From NCBI GenBank assembly GCA_945876435.1, contig CAMCOD010000005.1:27786-91785 (forward strand): a stretch of 64,000 bases of DNA, given 5' to 3'. The notes beneath the pieces are model-generated. The model made no database searches, was not told the origin of the DNA, and saw only the letters and a program-made list of their open reading frames with translations. A program made the position numbers and the translations under genes. The stretch is from an uncultured Clostridia bacterium (lineage in GTDB: Bacteria; Bacillota; Clostridia; Oscillospirales; Ruminococcaceae). This document shows positions 33,796 through 42,418 of the stretch, piece after piece; position 1 is the stretch's first letter; every line of letters begins with the position of its first letter.

Positions 33796-35028
33796 TTATT
33801 CTGCTCCTTTCAGACCTATTTCCACATTAATGTTTTCAATCCGGCTGTAAAGCCTGCCGTCAGCAAGGATCGTAACAATTTTTTCTCCCTCTTGCACGGC
33901 CTTCACAGAGGAAATCCGTTCCCCATCCGCCTTTTCCGTCACCGACCAGCCTCTTTGCAGCTGATTCCACGGATTGAGAAGAGAAAGCTGCTCTCCTTTG
34001 CTGCGAAGCTGTTCCTCCGCGTCGGAGAACTGCTCCGTCACATGATTTTGGATCGTTTGCCCAATTTGAGAAAGCCGTTCCCGACGCCGGTCGATGGCGG
34101 CTTTGCTGTTTCGTAGGCTCTCCCTTTGCAGCACGCTGTCAAAATATTGCTGGGCAGAAGAAAGCTTATGCCGAAGCATAGCCTGCAGCTCCTGCTCCAG
34201 CCGCTCCAGGCGGGAAAGAAGCTGCTGCCGGTCCGGGACAGCCAACTCTGCCGCTGCCGATGGGGTTGGCGCGCGAAGGTCGGCCGCGAAATCACAGAGG
34301 GTCACATCGGTCTCATGTCCTACTGCGGAAATCACCGGGATCTCCGACGCCGCAACCGCCCGCACCAGTCTTTCATCGTTAAAGGCCCACAGATCCTCCA
34401 GAGAACCGCCGCCCCGGCCAATGATGATCAGATCGCAGCTTCGGTTCCGGTTCAGGTATTCCAAACCTGCAATGAGCGACTGAGGCGCGTCCTTTCCCTG
34501 CACCAAGGCGGGATAGAGAATCAATTTTGCCGGCGGATAACGCCGGGTAATAATATTCAGCATATCATGAAGGGCTGCCCCTGTATCCGAGGTGATCAGC
34601 CCCACCTTCTCCGGATAGGGCGGCAAAGACCGTTTGCGGCTCAAATCAAACAGGCCTTCCTGTTTCAGCTTCTCCAGCAGCTGTTCATAAGCCAGTTGGA
34701 GACTGCCCTTGCCCTCCGGCTGCATATCATAAACAGAAAGCTGATAACTGCCGTCCCGCTCATAGAGGGTAACGCTGGCCCGAACAATGACAGCCATGCC
34801 GTTTTTCGGCTGAAAGGGCACGTTTTTCGCGTAAGCGGCAAACATGACGGCTTTTACTGCCGCCTCGCCTTCTTTCAGGGTGAAGTAAAAGTGTCCGCTT
34901 TTATAATGGTCAACAAAATTGGAGATCTCACCTCGAAGGAGAATATCCTTTAAGCGAAAATCACCCTCCAATACAGATTTTACATAGCGGTTCAGTTGGC
35001 TGACCGTTAAAAGCGTCTTGCCAGGCAC
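33796..35028 (-). CDS. xseA: Exodeoxyribonuclease VII large subunit
   Basis: A 410-residue catalytic subunit degrading single-stranded DNA in both directions. The N-terminal OB fold (LTVSQLNRYVKSVLEGD, RGEISNFVDHYKSGHFYFTLKE) precedes the catalytic core (ITSDTGAALHDMLNIITRRYP, IIGRGGGSLEDLWAFNDE, SAVGHETDVTLCDFAAD, RAPTPSAAAELAVP). A C-terminal coiled coil follows. The start is GTG with AAGGGCAAG upstream. Confidence 0.94.
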   Translation of the reverse strand: MPGKTLLTVSQLNRYVKSVLEGDFRLKDILLRGEISNFVDHYKSGHFYFTLKEGEAAVKAVMFAAYAKNVPFQPKNGMAVIVRASVTLYERDGSYQLSVYDMQPEGKGSLQLAYEQLLEKLKQEGLFDLSRKRSLPPYPEKVGLITSDTGAALHDMLNIITRRYPPAKLILYPALVQGKDAPQSLIAGLEYLNRNRSCDLIIIGRGGGSLEDLWAFNDERLVRAVAASEIPVISAVGHETDVTLCDFAADLRAPTPSAAAELAVPDRQQLLSRLERLEQELQAMLRHKLSSAQQYFDSVLQRESLRNSKAAIDRRRERLSQIGQTIQNHVTEQFSDAEEQLRSKGEQLSLLNPWNQLQRGWSVTEKADGERISSVKAVQEGEKIVTILADGRLYSRIENINVEIGLKGAE

Positions 35029-35061
35029 ATTCTTGCCCTTCTTTCTTCTATTTTTACCTTT

Positions 35062-36015
35062 TTAAAGGTTTTCCATCAAAAGTACACCGGCTTTCGTAGC
35101 CGCCAGCACCGCAATTCCCGCCGCGTTGTCGGAGGAAAATTCCGGCGCGGCAAAGCTTCCGCCAAATTGGACGGAAACCCGGCTTCGGATCAGGGTATTG
35201 GACATTACGCCGCCGGAAAAAATCAGCGGCAGGCCCGGAAATTGCTCCAAATTGTGCCGGATCATGGTCTCCACAATGGCGCAGACCGACTCCAAGCAGA
35301 ATTTCGCCACATCCTCCGGGGCTTCCCCTTGCTCAAGGCGCTTTCTGCACTGATTTTCCACGCCGGAAACACAAACATTGTTGTCCTTAAAGGTTGGTTT
35401 GATTTTATAGCTTTTTGTGGATCTCTGAGACAGCTCATCCAAATATTTTCCCGATGGGAAAGGCAGTCCCAGCATATTCCCCACCCGGTCAATAACCTGT
35501 CCGCATTTGAGATCCAGTGATTCCGCGATGATTTCAGTGGAAAAGACCTGCTCTTCGTCCGGACGGACATGGACACACTCCGTCGTTCCGCCGGAAAAAT
35601 GGAAGGCGATAAACTCCTTCTTCAGCAGATCCAGTTTCCCGCAGGAATAAAGCGCGGCAGCAATATGGCCCTGCTGGTGGGAAAACACATACTTTGGAAC
35701 CCTTGCCACGCTGCAAGCGACCTGTGCCGCCAAATTTCCCACAAGGAAACAGGGCATATACGAACCCTCCATGCTTCGTGGCCTGGTTGATACCCCCACA
35801 CCGGCCAGAGGTTCCTCCATGTTGGAAAAAAGATCCTCCACAAGCTGAGGCAGCTGCTTTACATGGCTGAACACGGCGTCGCTCTGTTTTAAGCCGAGGG
35901 CACCGTCCCGAACTGGGAGCAACTTCTTCCGGTGGATGATCAGGCCCTTGTCGCTGTCAAACAGCGCCGCAGAAGTGGTGTAATTGCTGGTATCAAAGCC
36001 TGCAAACAGTGCCAT
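35062..36015 (-). CDS. TsaD/Kae1-domain paralogue (O-sialoglycoprotein endopeptidase-like)
   Basis: A 317-residue member of the ASKHA/Kae1 family. It is shorter and more divergent than the canonical t6A-synthesis TsaD. FSHQQGHIAAALYSCG keeps an HxxxH metal-site pattern. FHFSGGTTE and LIFSGGVMSNTLIR match nucleotide-binding segments of the fold. In Clostridia a second Kae1-like gene often sits beside nusB and xseA. Its function is uncertain and this is probably not the main TsaD. It follows the nusB stop immediately (TAAATG). Confidence 0.85.
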   Translation of the reverse strand: MALFAGFDTSNYTTSAALFDSDKGLIIHRKKLLPVRDGALGLKQSDAVFSHVKQLPQLVEDLFSNMEEPLAGVGVSTRPRSMEGSYMPCFLVGNLAAQVACSVARVPKYVFSHQQGHIAAALYSCGKLDLLKKEFIAFHFSGGTTECVHVRPDEEQVFSTEIIAESLDLKCGQVIDRVGNMLGLPFPSGKYLDELSQRSTKSYKIKPTFKDNNVCVSGVENQCRKRLEQGEAPEDVAKFCLESVCAIVETMIRHNLEQFPGLPLIFSGGVMSNTLIRSRVSVQFGGSFAAPEFSSDNAAGIAVLAATKAGVLLMENL

Positions 36016-36423
36016 TTACTGCTCCCTGCTCCCTTTTTCCCGGGCAATCGCGCCCAGCACACCGTTGACGAAGGAAGCATCTTCCTCCCCGGAGAATCGT
36101 TTGGTCAGTTCGACCGCCTCGCTGATGATTACATTAACCGGAATGTTTTTTTCATATTCCAGCTCACTGACCGCAAGACGTAGCGCCGCCAGGGACACTT
36201 TGGAAATGCGGTTTAATTTCCATTTTTTCAGTTTTGGTTCTATGATCGCATCCAGTTCCGCCTGATGGGCGTCCGCCTCTTTGGCAAGCTGTACAGCGTA
36301 GTCGCTGAGAACAACCTCCCGCCCCTCTACCGCGTTCTCCATGATCTCCTCCAGAGACGCGTCGGTGAATATTCTTTCAAACAACAGGCAAAACGCCTCC
36401 TGACGGGATTCGTGTCTTGTCAT
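36016..36423 (-). CDS. nusB: NusB transcription antitermination factor
   Basis: A 135-residue all-helical RNA-binding protein that joins NusE (S10) on BoxA of rRNA leaders. The start MTRHESRQEAFCLLFERIF and the C-terminal blocks ISKVSLAALRLAVSELEYE and NVIISEAVELTKRFSGEEDASFVNGVLGAI are characteristic. The ATG at 36423 is chosen because GGAGGTACCC lies upstream; the longer frame to 36606 crosses the promoter. It probably heads the long operon running to recN. Confidence 0.94.
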   Translation of the reverse strand: MTRHESRQEAFCLLFERIFTDASLEEIMENAVEGREVVLSDYAVQLAKEADAHQAELDAIIEPKLKKWKLNRISKVSLAALRLAVSELEYEKNIPVNVIISEAVELTKRFSGEEDASFVNGVLGAIAREKGSREQ

Positions 36424-36526
36424 GTTGGGTACCTCCATTTTTCTATATTTTGTCCTTTTCTGTTCTTTCTCTGTTTCGAAGCAGGCTTCACGGCCTGCGG
36501 CTGCATAAAAAGCGTATATTATAGTT

Positions 36527-36555
36527 ATTATACCAGCAAATTCAGGAATAATAAA
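36527..36555 (-). promoter_or_regulatory. Promoter of the nusB-recN cluster
   Basis: Minus-strand TTTATT (36550-36555), 17 bp, TATAAT (36527-36532). The -35 is weak. A second TATAAT-like box follows closely. Confidence 0.5.
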
Positions 36556-36645
36556 GCGTTTATCGGAGAAAATCTGCATATTGTCCGTATCCGCAGAACT
36601 CCCCACACTCTCTCAGCCATTCCTTTCCAACTTCAAAAATTCTCC

Positions 36646-36683
36646 AAAAAGAAAAGCTCCGCCGCACAAAAACAGCAGAGCTT
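36646..36683 (-). terminator. Terminator of asp23
   Basis: Minus-strand stem AAGCTCTGCTG / CGGCGGAGCTT (with G-T pairs) followed by a T-rich run. Confidence 0.65.
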
Positions 36684-36732
36684 CCGCTTTCTTAAAAAGA
36701 GAAATACCTGTTCTTTTTTCAAGCTGCGCGCT

Positions 36733-37107
36733 CTAAGCTTCGGCTACTGCTGGGGATTCTTCCGTGAACTGGATCCCCTCCACATGGACGTTCACCTTGG
36801 AAACCGTAATGCCGGTCATGGTCTGAACCGCATCTTTTACGGCTTTTTGCAGGTTTTCCGCAACACTGCGGATCTTGCAGCCGGCGTTCACATTTACACT
36901 GATATCAATAACAGCAACATCGTCATTCATGCTGATCAGAATCGGTCTTGTGGTAATGCCTTTTTTACCGATATTTTTAATCGGCAGGCGGGATGCTGCC
37001 AAAGAATGGATACCATCAATTTCACAGGCAGCGTATTTTGCAATGCTGGCAATCACATCCTGAGAAATTTTCAGGCTGCCGTTGGTCTGGTTGGCTTCAA
37101 TATTCAT
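36733..37107 (-). CDS. Asp23/Gls24 family envelope stress protein
   Basis: A 124-residue Asp23/Gls24 (DUF322) protein. It begins with ISQDVIASIAKYAACEIDGIHSLAA and continues with VDISVNVNAGCKIRSVAENLQKAVKDAVQTMTG, the classic alternating helices and strands. Members are abundant soluble or membrane-tethered proteins linked to cell-wall and alkaline stress. AAAGGAGGAAGC precedes the ATG. It lies just upstream of nusB, a very common Firmicutes neighbourhood, but has its own terminator. Confidence 0.92.
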   Translation of the reverse strand: MNIEANQTNGSLKISQDVIASIAKYAACEIDGIHSLAASRLPIKNIGKKGITTRPILISMNDDVAVIDISVNVNAGCKIRSVAENLQKAVKDAVQTMTGITVSKVNVHVEGIQFTEESPAVAEA

Positions 37108-37284
37108 AAGAGCTTCCTCCTTTAATTTTCCGCGGGGTCACTTTCTTCCGAAAGATATTTACCCATTTATTATAGCACATTTTTCTCGATAAACAACCAT
37201 TTCTTTCTTTTCTTGATCAATCCTTTGTAAACTTTCCGATAATTCTGAAAATAGAACCAGATTCTTTTCACAACATTGTATCAT

Positions 37285-37319
37285 AAGGGACCCCGGCAGC
37301 CGAGCTGCCGGGGTCCCTT
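37285..37319. repeat. Perfect 16-bp inverted repeat downstream of the secreted amidase
   Basis: AAGGGACCCCGGCAGC, 3-base loop CGA, GCTGCCGGGGTCCCTT. It lies 18 bp beyond the amidase stop and would form a very stable hairpin. Neither side carries a good T-run, so it is an atypical terminator or an mRNA 3'-end stabiliser. Confidence 0.85.
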
Positions 37320-37337
37320 ACTGTTGTATTTCCGATT

Positions 37338-39134
37338 TTAAGCGGCCAGGAAGCTGAGAATCGCGTCTGCCACTCCGTTGGCTGTATACCAGAGGCTGTC
37401 CGCGCTGCGAAGCGCATCGTATTCCTCCGGATTGCTGACAAAGCCCATCTCCATCAGGATGCCCGGGCAGAGAGAATTGCGGGTCACAAAATAATTGCTG
37501 TAATACACGCCCCGCAGATCCCGCCCGGTATTCTCAGCAAGGGAAGAAACAGCGGACTGGGCAAAGCTTCGGGAAATATTCTCGTAATAATACACCTCTG
37601 AACCCTTGGACTTCAGGTCATTGGCTGTGCCGCCCACACTGTTGCAGTGGAGAGAAACAAAGAAGTCCGCTTCTGCCTGCCGGGTGATTTCCACCCGCTC
37701 ATGGAGAACCACTTTTTCCTGCTGGGACAGGTTCTGGGGAACCGTCATAACCACTGTCGCACCCAAGGACTCCAAGCGCTTTTGCAGCGCGATGGCGTGG
37801 GCCATAGTAATATCATCTTCATTTGGTCCTTTTCCGTTCAAAACACCCAACGCGCCGGGATCCATGCCGCCATGTCCGGCGTCCACCACCACTGTTACCC
37901 CTTTCAGCGGCTGCTCACCGCTGCTTACTTGGGGTTTGGCGTTAAAGAAGATCGTGATACTGTCGTCCTCGTTGTAACGGACATCGTAACCCAGCAAATT
38001 ATCCTGCTCCCGGCAGAACAGCTCAAGCGTCAGAGAATCTTCCTCGGCGCTGACCTGCGCTTTTTCAAAAAGCTCACTGTCTGTCAGAGGAACATTGGTG
38101 ATCCCCTTCATATGGTAGAAGCGCAGATAAACCTTTTCACTGTTCATATAGGATTTAAAGACTGAAGGGACCGTTCCGTAAAGGGTCAGATACTCCCCGC
38201 CTTCTCCTGCTTCATATGCCACGCTTTCAATTCGATTGGTCACAGAGGGATCCCCCTCCACCAGGTCCACAAATTCCTTCTTGATCCAGCCTCCCATGGA
38301 CAGCTTGGCCAAAGTATCGCCCATTTCCACAATTTTGTCCTGGGCGCCGGCGTTCAGCATGGCTACAAAATTGCTTCCCAAGTCATCCTTTTCATAGACC
38401 GTGCTGGAATTCTGATTGACCTGCACCGTCGGTGTGGAGCCGGACGGCAAAATGGTCAGATTTCCGGCGGATTCCACCGTGGAAATCTGGCCATCCCGAT
38501 TCAAAGTGTAAATGACAGACGGAATGACCCGGTTTTCCTCTCCATTGGCCTCCAAAATCAGGCTTCCTTTGTAGACGGCAGGGACACCATCCTCTGCTGT
38601 GGCCGCAACCTGTTCCAACTTGACCGTCTGACTGCCTACCTTGGCACTGACTTCCGCTCCTGAGGGAGCCGTACAAGTCAGTGTGTATTCCCCAGCAAAA
38701 GCCAAATCATCAAAGGTCGGCTTTGCGGCAGTCAATTTCGTGGTCTTCGTTACGGAAGGCGCCTGCTCCCGGGTAATGGTGGCGGTTTTTGTTTCCCCGC
38801 CATTCTGAATCACAAACGTGTTGACCCCGATTGCCAACGAAACCTGCATACCATACGTACCCAGTTCGCCTCGCGCTTCCACTGCGGCGCCGTTGATGGT
38901 CAGGCTTTTGCTGGGATCGGATGTACCGGTGATATAGTATTTTTCTTCGGTTGTTGTAACGGCGGAAGCCGGTTTTGCCACCGTCAGTGTAGTCGCTGTG
39001 GACAAATCAACACCAGTATTGGTAATTTTTTCTTTATCATCATAAGTCCTGCCTTCAGCCGAAGCGGGCAAAGTGCCCATAAGTACGGAACAAGCCAGCA
39101 AGGCGGACAAAAATAACGGTCTGATCTTAGCCAA
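37338..39134 (-). CDS. Secreted N-acetylmuramoyl-L-alanine amidase (Amidase_3)
   Basis: A 598-residue exported cell-wall hydrolase. A signal peptide covers about residues 1-27 (KIRPLFLSALLACSVLMG, cleavage near ASA-EG). A long region with beta-strand-rich, Ig-like or AMIN-like character follows to about residue 415. The C-terminal zinc amidase domain has VVVDAGHGGMDPGALG, a Glu in the next helix, FFVSLHCNSVGG and ILMEMGFVSNPEE; all zinc ligands of the family are present. The start is TTG with AAGGAGGTTACAT ahead. It cleaves the amide between MurNAc and the stem peptide. It stands alone between asp23 and prfB. Confidence 0.92.
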   Translation of the reverse strand: MAKIRPLFLSALLACSVLMGTLPASAEGRTYDDKEKITNTGVDLSTATTLTVAKPASAVTTTEEKYYITGTSDPSKSLTINGAAVEARGELGTYGMQVSLAIGVNTFVIQNGGETKTATITREQAPSVTKTTKLTAAKPTFDDLAFAGEYTLTCTAPSGAEVSAKVGSQTVKLEQVAATAEDGVPAVYKGSLILEANGEENRVIPSVIYTLNRDGQISTVESAGNLTILPSGSTPTVQVNQNSSTVYEKDDLGSNFVAMLNAGAQDKIVEMGDTLAKLSMGGWIKKEFVDLVEGDPSVTNRIESVAYEAGEGGEYLTLYGTVPSVFKSYMNSEKVYLRFYHMKGITNVPLTDSELFEKAQVSAEEDSLTLELFCREQDNLLGYDVRYNEDDSITIFFNAKPQVSSGEQPLKGVTVVVDAGHGGMDPGALGVLNGKGPNEDDITMAHAIALQKRLESLGATVVMTVPQNLSQQEKVVLHERVEITRQAEADFFVSLHCNSVGGTANDLKSKGSEVYYYENISRSFAQSAVSSLAENTGRDLRGVYYSNYFVTRNSLCPGILMEMGFVSNPEEYDALRSADSLWYTANGVADAILSFLAA

Positions 39135-39246
39135 AATGTAACCTCCTTTTCTCTGATGGGTTCATTTTACCATGAATGGACCCTATGGAAAACGCTTTTT
39201 CGACAGAATTAACAATTTCTTTGGAATTTTGTCTTCTTTTGCCCGT

Positions 39247-39274
39247 AAAAAAGCCCCCTTTCCGGGGGCTTTTC
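39247..39274 (-). terminator. Terminator of prfB
   Basis: AAGCCCCC-TTT-CCGGGGGCTT-type stem with an A-rich run on the left, giving a T-run on the minus strand. Confidence 0.85.
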
Positions 39275-39299
39275 ACAAAAGGCTCTTTTTATTCTGCTT

Positions 39300-40421
39300 T
39301 TAATTCAGTTCGCCCTGACTGTAAGCCTTCAGATAGGCATTGATGAAAGGATCCAGATCCCCGTCCATTACAGCGCTGATATTGCCGCTTTCAAAACCGG
39401 TTCGGTGATCCTTAACCAGTGTGTACGGCATAAAAACGTAAGAACGTATCTGGGAACCCCAGGCAATGTCCTTGTGCTCCCCTTTGATATCCTCGATCTT
39501 TTCCAGATGTTCCCGCTCTTTAATCTGCACCAGCTTTGCTTTCAGCATTTTCATGGCGACCTCACGGTTCTGGTGTTGGCTGCGCTCCTGCTGGCTGGCA
39601 ACGATCACGCCGGTGGGGATATGGGTAATTCGGATCGCGGATTCGGTTTTGTTGACATGCTGCCCGCCGGCGCCGCCGGAACGGTAGGTATCCACCTTCA
39701 AATCCGAGGCCTTGATTTCAATATCCGTGGCCTCATCCAGCTCCGGCATGACCTCAATGGAAGCAAAAGAAGTGTGGCGTTTGCCGGAAGGGTCGAAGGG
39801 AGAAATGCGAACCAGACGGTGCACACCGGATTCGGATTTCAAAAAGCCATAGGCGTTGGTTCCGGTTACGGAAATCGTCAGGCTTTTGATGCCTGCTTCT
39901 TCACCGGCAAGATAATCCATGATCTTGACCTTCATCTGGTGACTTTCCGCCCAGCGGCTGTACATCCGGTACAGCATCTGCACCCAATCCTGCGCTTCCG
40001 TTCCGCCCGCGCCAGCATGGAAAGACATAATGGCGCTGTTATGATCATAGTCTCCGCTGAGCAGGGTCTCCAGCTTCTTTTCCTCAATTTCTCTGTCGAT
40101 TTGGCGCAGAGCGGATTTCAGCTCGCCCAGCATAGCCTCGTCGTCGGCAGCCTCCAACTCCACCAGCTCCATCATGGAAGCAGTGTCTTCGTATTTTCGT
40201 AGCAGTTCATCAAAGTGATCAATACGGTCATTGATTTCTTTCTGCTGCTTCAAAACCTTCTGGGAGCTTTCCAGATTGTCCCAGAAGCCTGGAGCGCTTA
40301 CTTTCAGTTCCAGCTCCTCTTTTTTCTTCAGCAAGCCTTCATATCCAATCGCCGAGCGAAGATCCTCCAGCCGCGGCAGCAATAGATTCAATTCCTGTTT
40401 CAAGTCCTCTACCTGAAGCAT
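39300..40421 (-). CDS. prfB: Peptide chain release factor 2, without programmed frameshift
   Basis: A 373-residue class I release factor reading UAA and UGA. The stop-codon recognition tripeptide SPF is in RISPFDPSGKRHTSFAS, and the GGQ catalytic motif is in SGGAGGQHVNKTES. The gene is one continuous frame from its ATG (GGAGGAACACT upstream). Around codons 20-26 (LEDLRSAIGYE) there is no in-frame UGA and no CUUUGA slip site, so the usual autoregulatory +1 frameshift is absent. It stands alone with its own terminator. Confidence 0.95.
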   Translation of the reverse strand: MLQVEDLKQELNLLLPRLEDLRSAIGYEGLLKKKEELELKVSAPGFWDNLESSQKVLKQQKEINDRIDHFDELLRKYEDTASMMELVELEAADDEAMLGELKSALRQIDREIEEKKLETLLSGDYDHNSAIMSFHAGAGGTEAQDWVQMLYRMYSRWAESHQMKVKIMDYLAGEEAGIKSLTISVTGTNAYGFLKSESGVHRLVRISPFDPSGKRHTSFASIEVMPELDEATDIEIKASDLKVDTYRSGGAGGQHVNKTESAIRITHIPTGVIVASQQERSQHQNREVAMKMLKAKLVQIKEREHLEKIEDIKGEHKDIAWGSQIRSYVFMPYTLVKDHRTGFESGNISAVMDGDLDPFINAYLKAYSQGELN

Positions 40422-40575
40422 AGTGTTCCTCCAAGTTTTTGTGATAATGATGATATATCTATTATTATACTGTGTTATGGCAGAAAAGTCAAAAAAACTA
40501 TGGAAGTTCTTCGGAAATGTTCATTCATACACAGTACATTCATGTTTTGCTCTGGATTTTTTTACAAAGATATTC

Positions 40576-40581
40576 TATAAT
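40576..40581 (+). promoter_or_regulatory. -10 box upstream of the HAD gene
   Basis: TATAAT about 45 bp before the start codon. No convincing -35 element is seen at 16-18 bp. Confidence 0.4.
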
Positions 40582-40624
40582 AGAGTTTGTATATCAAAAA
40601 TCAGGATAAAACGAGGTTGCTTTC

Positions 40625-41242
40625 ATGGAGAATATAAAATGGATCTTTTTCGACGTCGGTTCCACCTTGGTGGATGAAAGCAGCTGCTATGAGCGCTGTG
40701 TTCAGGAGATCATCCGCGGAACGGATATCAGCTTTCAGGAATTTTATGAGCGGATGCTGTTTTATTACCGCCAAAACCGCAAAGGCGACCTGGAAACCGC
40801 CAAAGAATACGGCCTTCCCACCCCCCAGTGGCCCTCTGCGCTGGAACGTCCCTATCCGCAGGCGGAAAGCTGCCTGAAGCAGCTGCACGCAAAATATCAC
40901 ATTGGTATTATTGCCAACCAAACCATAGGTACCGCGCAGCGTTTGGAAAACTTCGGCCTGCTTAAGCATATGGACTTAGTAATCTCCTCTGCTGAGGAGG
41001 GCGTAAAAAAGCCGGATCCGGCCATTTTTCGCCTTGCGCTGGAACGTGCCGGCTGTCTGCCTCAGGAAGCTGTTATGATCGGCGACCGTCTGGACAATGA
41101 CATTGAACCGGCCAAAGCCTTGGGTATGGGCACAGTATGGCTCCGGCAGGGTTTCGGCGCGCTTTCCAAGGTGCGGAACGAGGCGGAAAAACCTGATTTT
41201 ATTGTATCCCAGCTAAAGGAAGTGGCTCCGCTCTTTCTTTAG
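40625..41242 (+). CDS. HAD-superfamily hydrolase
   Basis: A 205-residue haloacid dehalogenase-type phosphatase. Motif I is FFDVGSTLVDE near residue 8 with the nucleophile aspartate. A helical cap follows, then IIANQT (motif II position), VKKPDPAIFRLAL (motif III lysine) and MIGDRLDNDIEPAKALGM (motif IV). The second acidic residue of motif I is replaced (DVGST rather than DxDGT), as in several HAD hydrolases of the YjjG/REG-2 type. The substrate is unknown. It lies 39 bp upstream of the RING-like membrane protein and may be cotranscribed with it. Confidence 0.9.
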   Translation: MENIKWIFFDVGSTLVDESSCYERCVQEIIRGTDISFQEFYERMLFYYRQNRKGDLETAKEYGLPTPQWPSALERPYPQAESCLKQLHAKYHIGIIANQTIGTAQRLENFGLLKHMDLVISSAEEGVKKPDPAIFRLALERAGCLPQEAVMIGDRLDNDIEPAKALGMGTVWLRQGFGALSKVRNEAEKPDFIVSQLKEVAPLFL

Positions 41243-41281
41243 TGCTGGATTTTCACCGAAAGAAAGGAAAAGGTATTATTT

Positions 41282-42235
41282 ATGACTTACACCGGTGCAA
41301 CTTGTCCCGTCTGCGGACAAAAATTTACCGATCAGGACGATGTTGTTGTCTGTCCGGACTGCGGCACGCCCTATCATCGCAGCTGCTACAAAGAAAAAGG
41401 CCGCTGCATCATGGACGATCTCCATGCACAGGGCAAAGAATGGGAAAACCCCATAAAACCCAAAGAACAGGCTGTCCGGCAGGAAACCATCCGTGTGTGC
41501 CCTGTCTGCGGCCATCCAAACCAGGCAAACGCGGAAAACTGTGAAAACTGCGGCCGTCCTCTTCTGCCCGGTTCCATGCCGCCTCCATCCTCTTACGGAG
41601 CCAGTGAAGATCCCCGTCAGGCCGCTTTGAATGCCGCTTTTGGGCAGATCGACCCAAACTCCACCATACAGAAAGTTTCTGTCCGGGATGTGATCGCCTT
41701 TACCCAAAAAAACGCCAATTATTTTGTGCGCCTGTTTAAACTTCTTTCCAGCGAGATTTCAGCCATGGTCTTTAACTGGTCGGCTTTGCTTTTTGGCCCG
41801 TTCTATTTCCTGTACCGTAAAATGTACCGCCAAGGCTTCACCATGCTGCTGATGGATCTGGCCTCTTATCTGCCGTCGTTTGCTGTTGCCTATCATCTGA
41901 TGCCGCAGGCTTTGGCTGATCCTTCCCTGCTCCAGACCATGACCTTCAACACCAGCGGCTTGGAGGGTCTGATCTCTATCGCCAATCTTGTGGGCTATAT
42001 TCCCTTTATTCTCCATCTATACTGCGGCTTTACCGCCAACAAAAAATACTTTAAACATTCTATGAACACTCTTCAGCAGATCAGCCGGCAGTACAGCGGA
42101 AACCGGATGGAAATGGAACGGCAGATCATGCGGGCCGGCGGCGTTAATCCGGTGGCCGTTTTCCTTGCTGTGTTGGGAGTTTTTCTGTTATTTGCGGCGA
42201 TTTCGGCCATCATCACCATAACATTGCTGCCTTAG
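41282..42235 (+). CDS. RING-finger/zinc-ribbon protein with membrane domain (DUF2628-like)
   Basis: A 317-residue protein with two N-terminal zinc-binding modules. The first is CPVCGQKFTDQDDVVVCPDC...YHRSCY, a C4-H-C arrangement like the prokaryotic RING-finger family. The second is CPVCGHPNQANAENCENCG, a double-Cys zinc ribbon. A proline-rich linker follows, then a hydrophobic C-terminal half with three or four membrane helices, including WSALLFGPFYFLYRKMYRQG, which is typical of DUF2628. Zinc fingers should face the cytoplasm. The function is unknown. Ubiquitin ligation is not implied by the RING-like fold in bacteria. Confidence 0.82.
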   Translation: MTYTGATCPVCGQKFTDQDDVVVCPDCGTPYHRSCYKEKGRCIMDDLHAQGKEWENPIKPKEQAVRQETIRVCPVCGHPNQANAENCENCGRPLLPGSMPPPSSYGASEDPRQAALNAAFGQIDPNSTIQKVSVRDVIAFTQKNANYFVRLFKLLSSEISAMVFNWSALLFGPFYFLYRKMYRQGFTMLLMDLASYLPSFAVAYHLMPQALADPSLLQTMTFNTSGLEGLISIANLVGYIPFILHLYCGFTANKKYFKHSMNTLQQISRQYSGNRMEMERQIMRAGGVNPVAVFLAVLGVFLLFAAISAIITITLLP

Positions 42236-42258
42236 AAAACAAAAAATCGAAGCAATCG

Positions 42259-42289
42259 GGCCGGAAGCTGAAAAATTTCGGCCTTTTTT
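42259..42289 (+). terminator. Terminator of the HAD/RING operon
   Basis: GGCCGGAA...TTTCGGCC imperfect stem followed by T6. Confidence 0.7.
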
Positions 42290-42311
42290 GCATGAAAAGC
42301 CAACTTTCTTG

Positions 42312-42339
42312 TTGACAAATCCAAAAAACGTGGTATTAT
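42312..42339 (+). promoter_or_regulatory. Promoter of rpsF-ssb-rpsR
   Basis: TTGACA (42312-42317), 16-bp spacer, TATTAT (42334-42339). Confidence 0.75.
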
Positions 42340-42345
42340 TTTGTT

Positions 42346-42390
42346 GTTACCGTTCAAACGGTGACCCTTGCTCTGCCATCCGAGCAGAGC
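42346..42390 (+). promoter_or_regulatory. Candidate S6:S18 autoregulatory leader of rpsF
   Basis: The 5' leader contains two adjacent hairpins: GTTACCGT-TCAA-ACGGTGAC (42346-42365) and GCTCTGC-CATCCGA-GCAGAGC (42370-42390). The second loop carries CCG, the trinucleotide reported as the S6:S18 recognition element in rpsF leaders. The match is by eye only. Confidence 0.55.
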
Positions 42391-42418
42391 CTAATGTCCA
42401 AAAGGAGGTGCTTTTACA

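Larger units (their letters stand above)
36424..36732. other. Gap between asp23 and nusB
   Basis: This 309-bp stretch holds the asp23 terminator and a nusB promoter. No coding sequence is supported. Confidence 0.6.
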
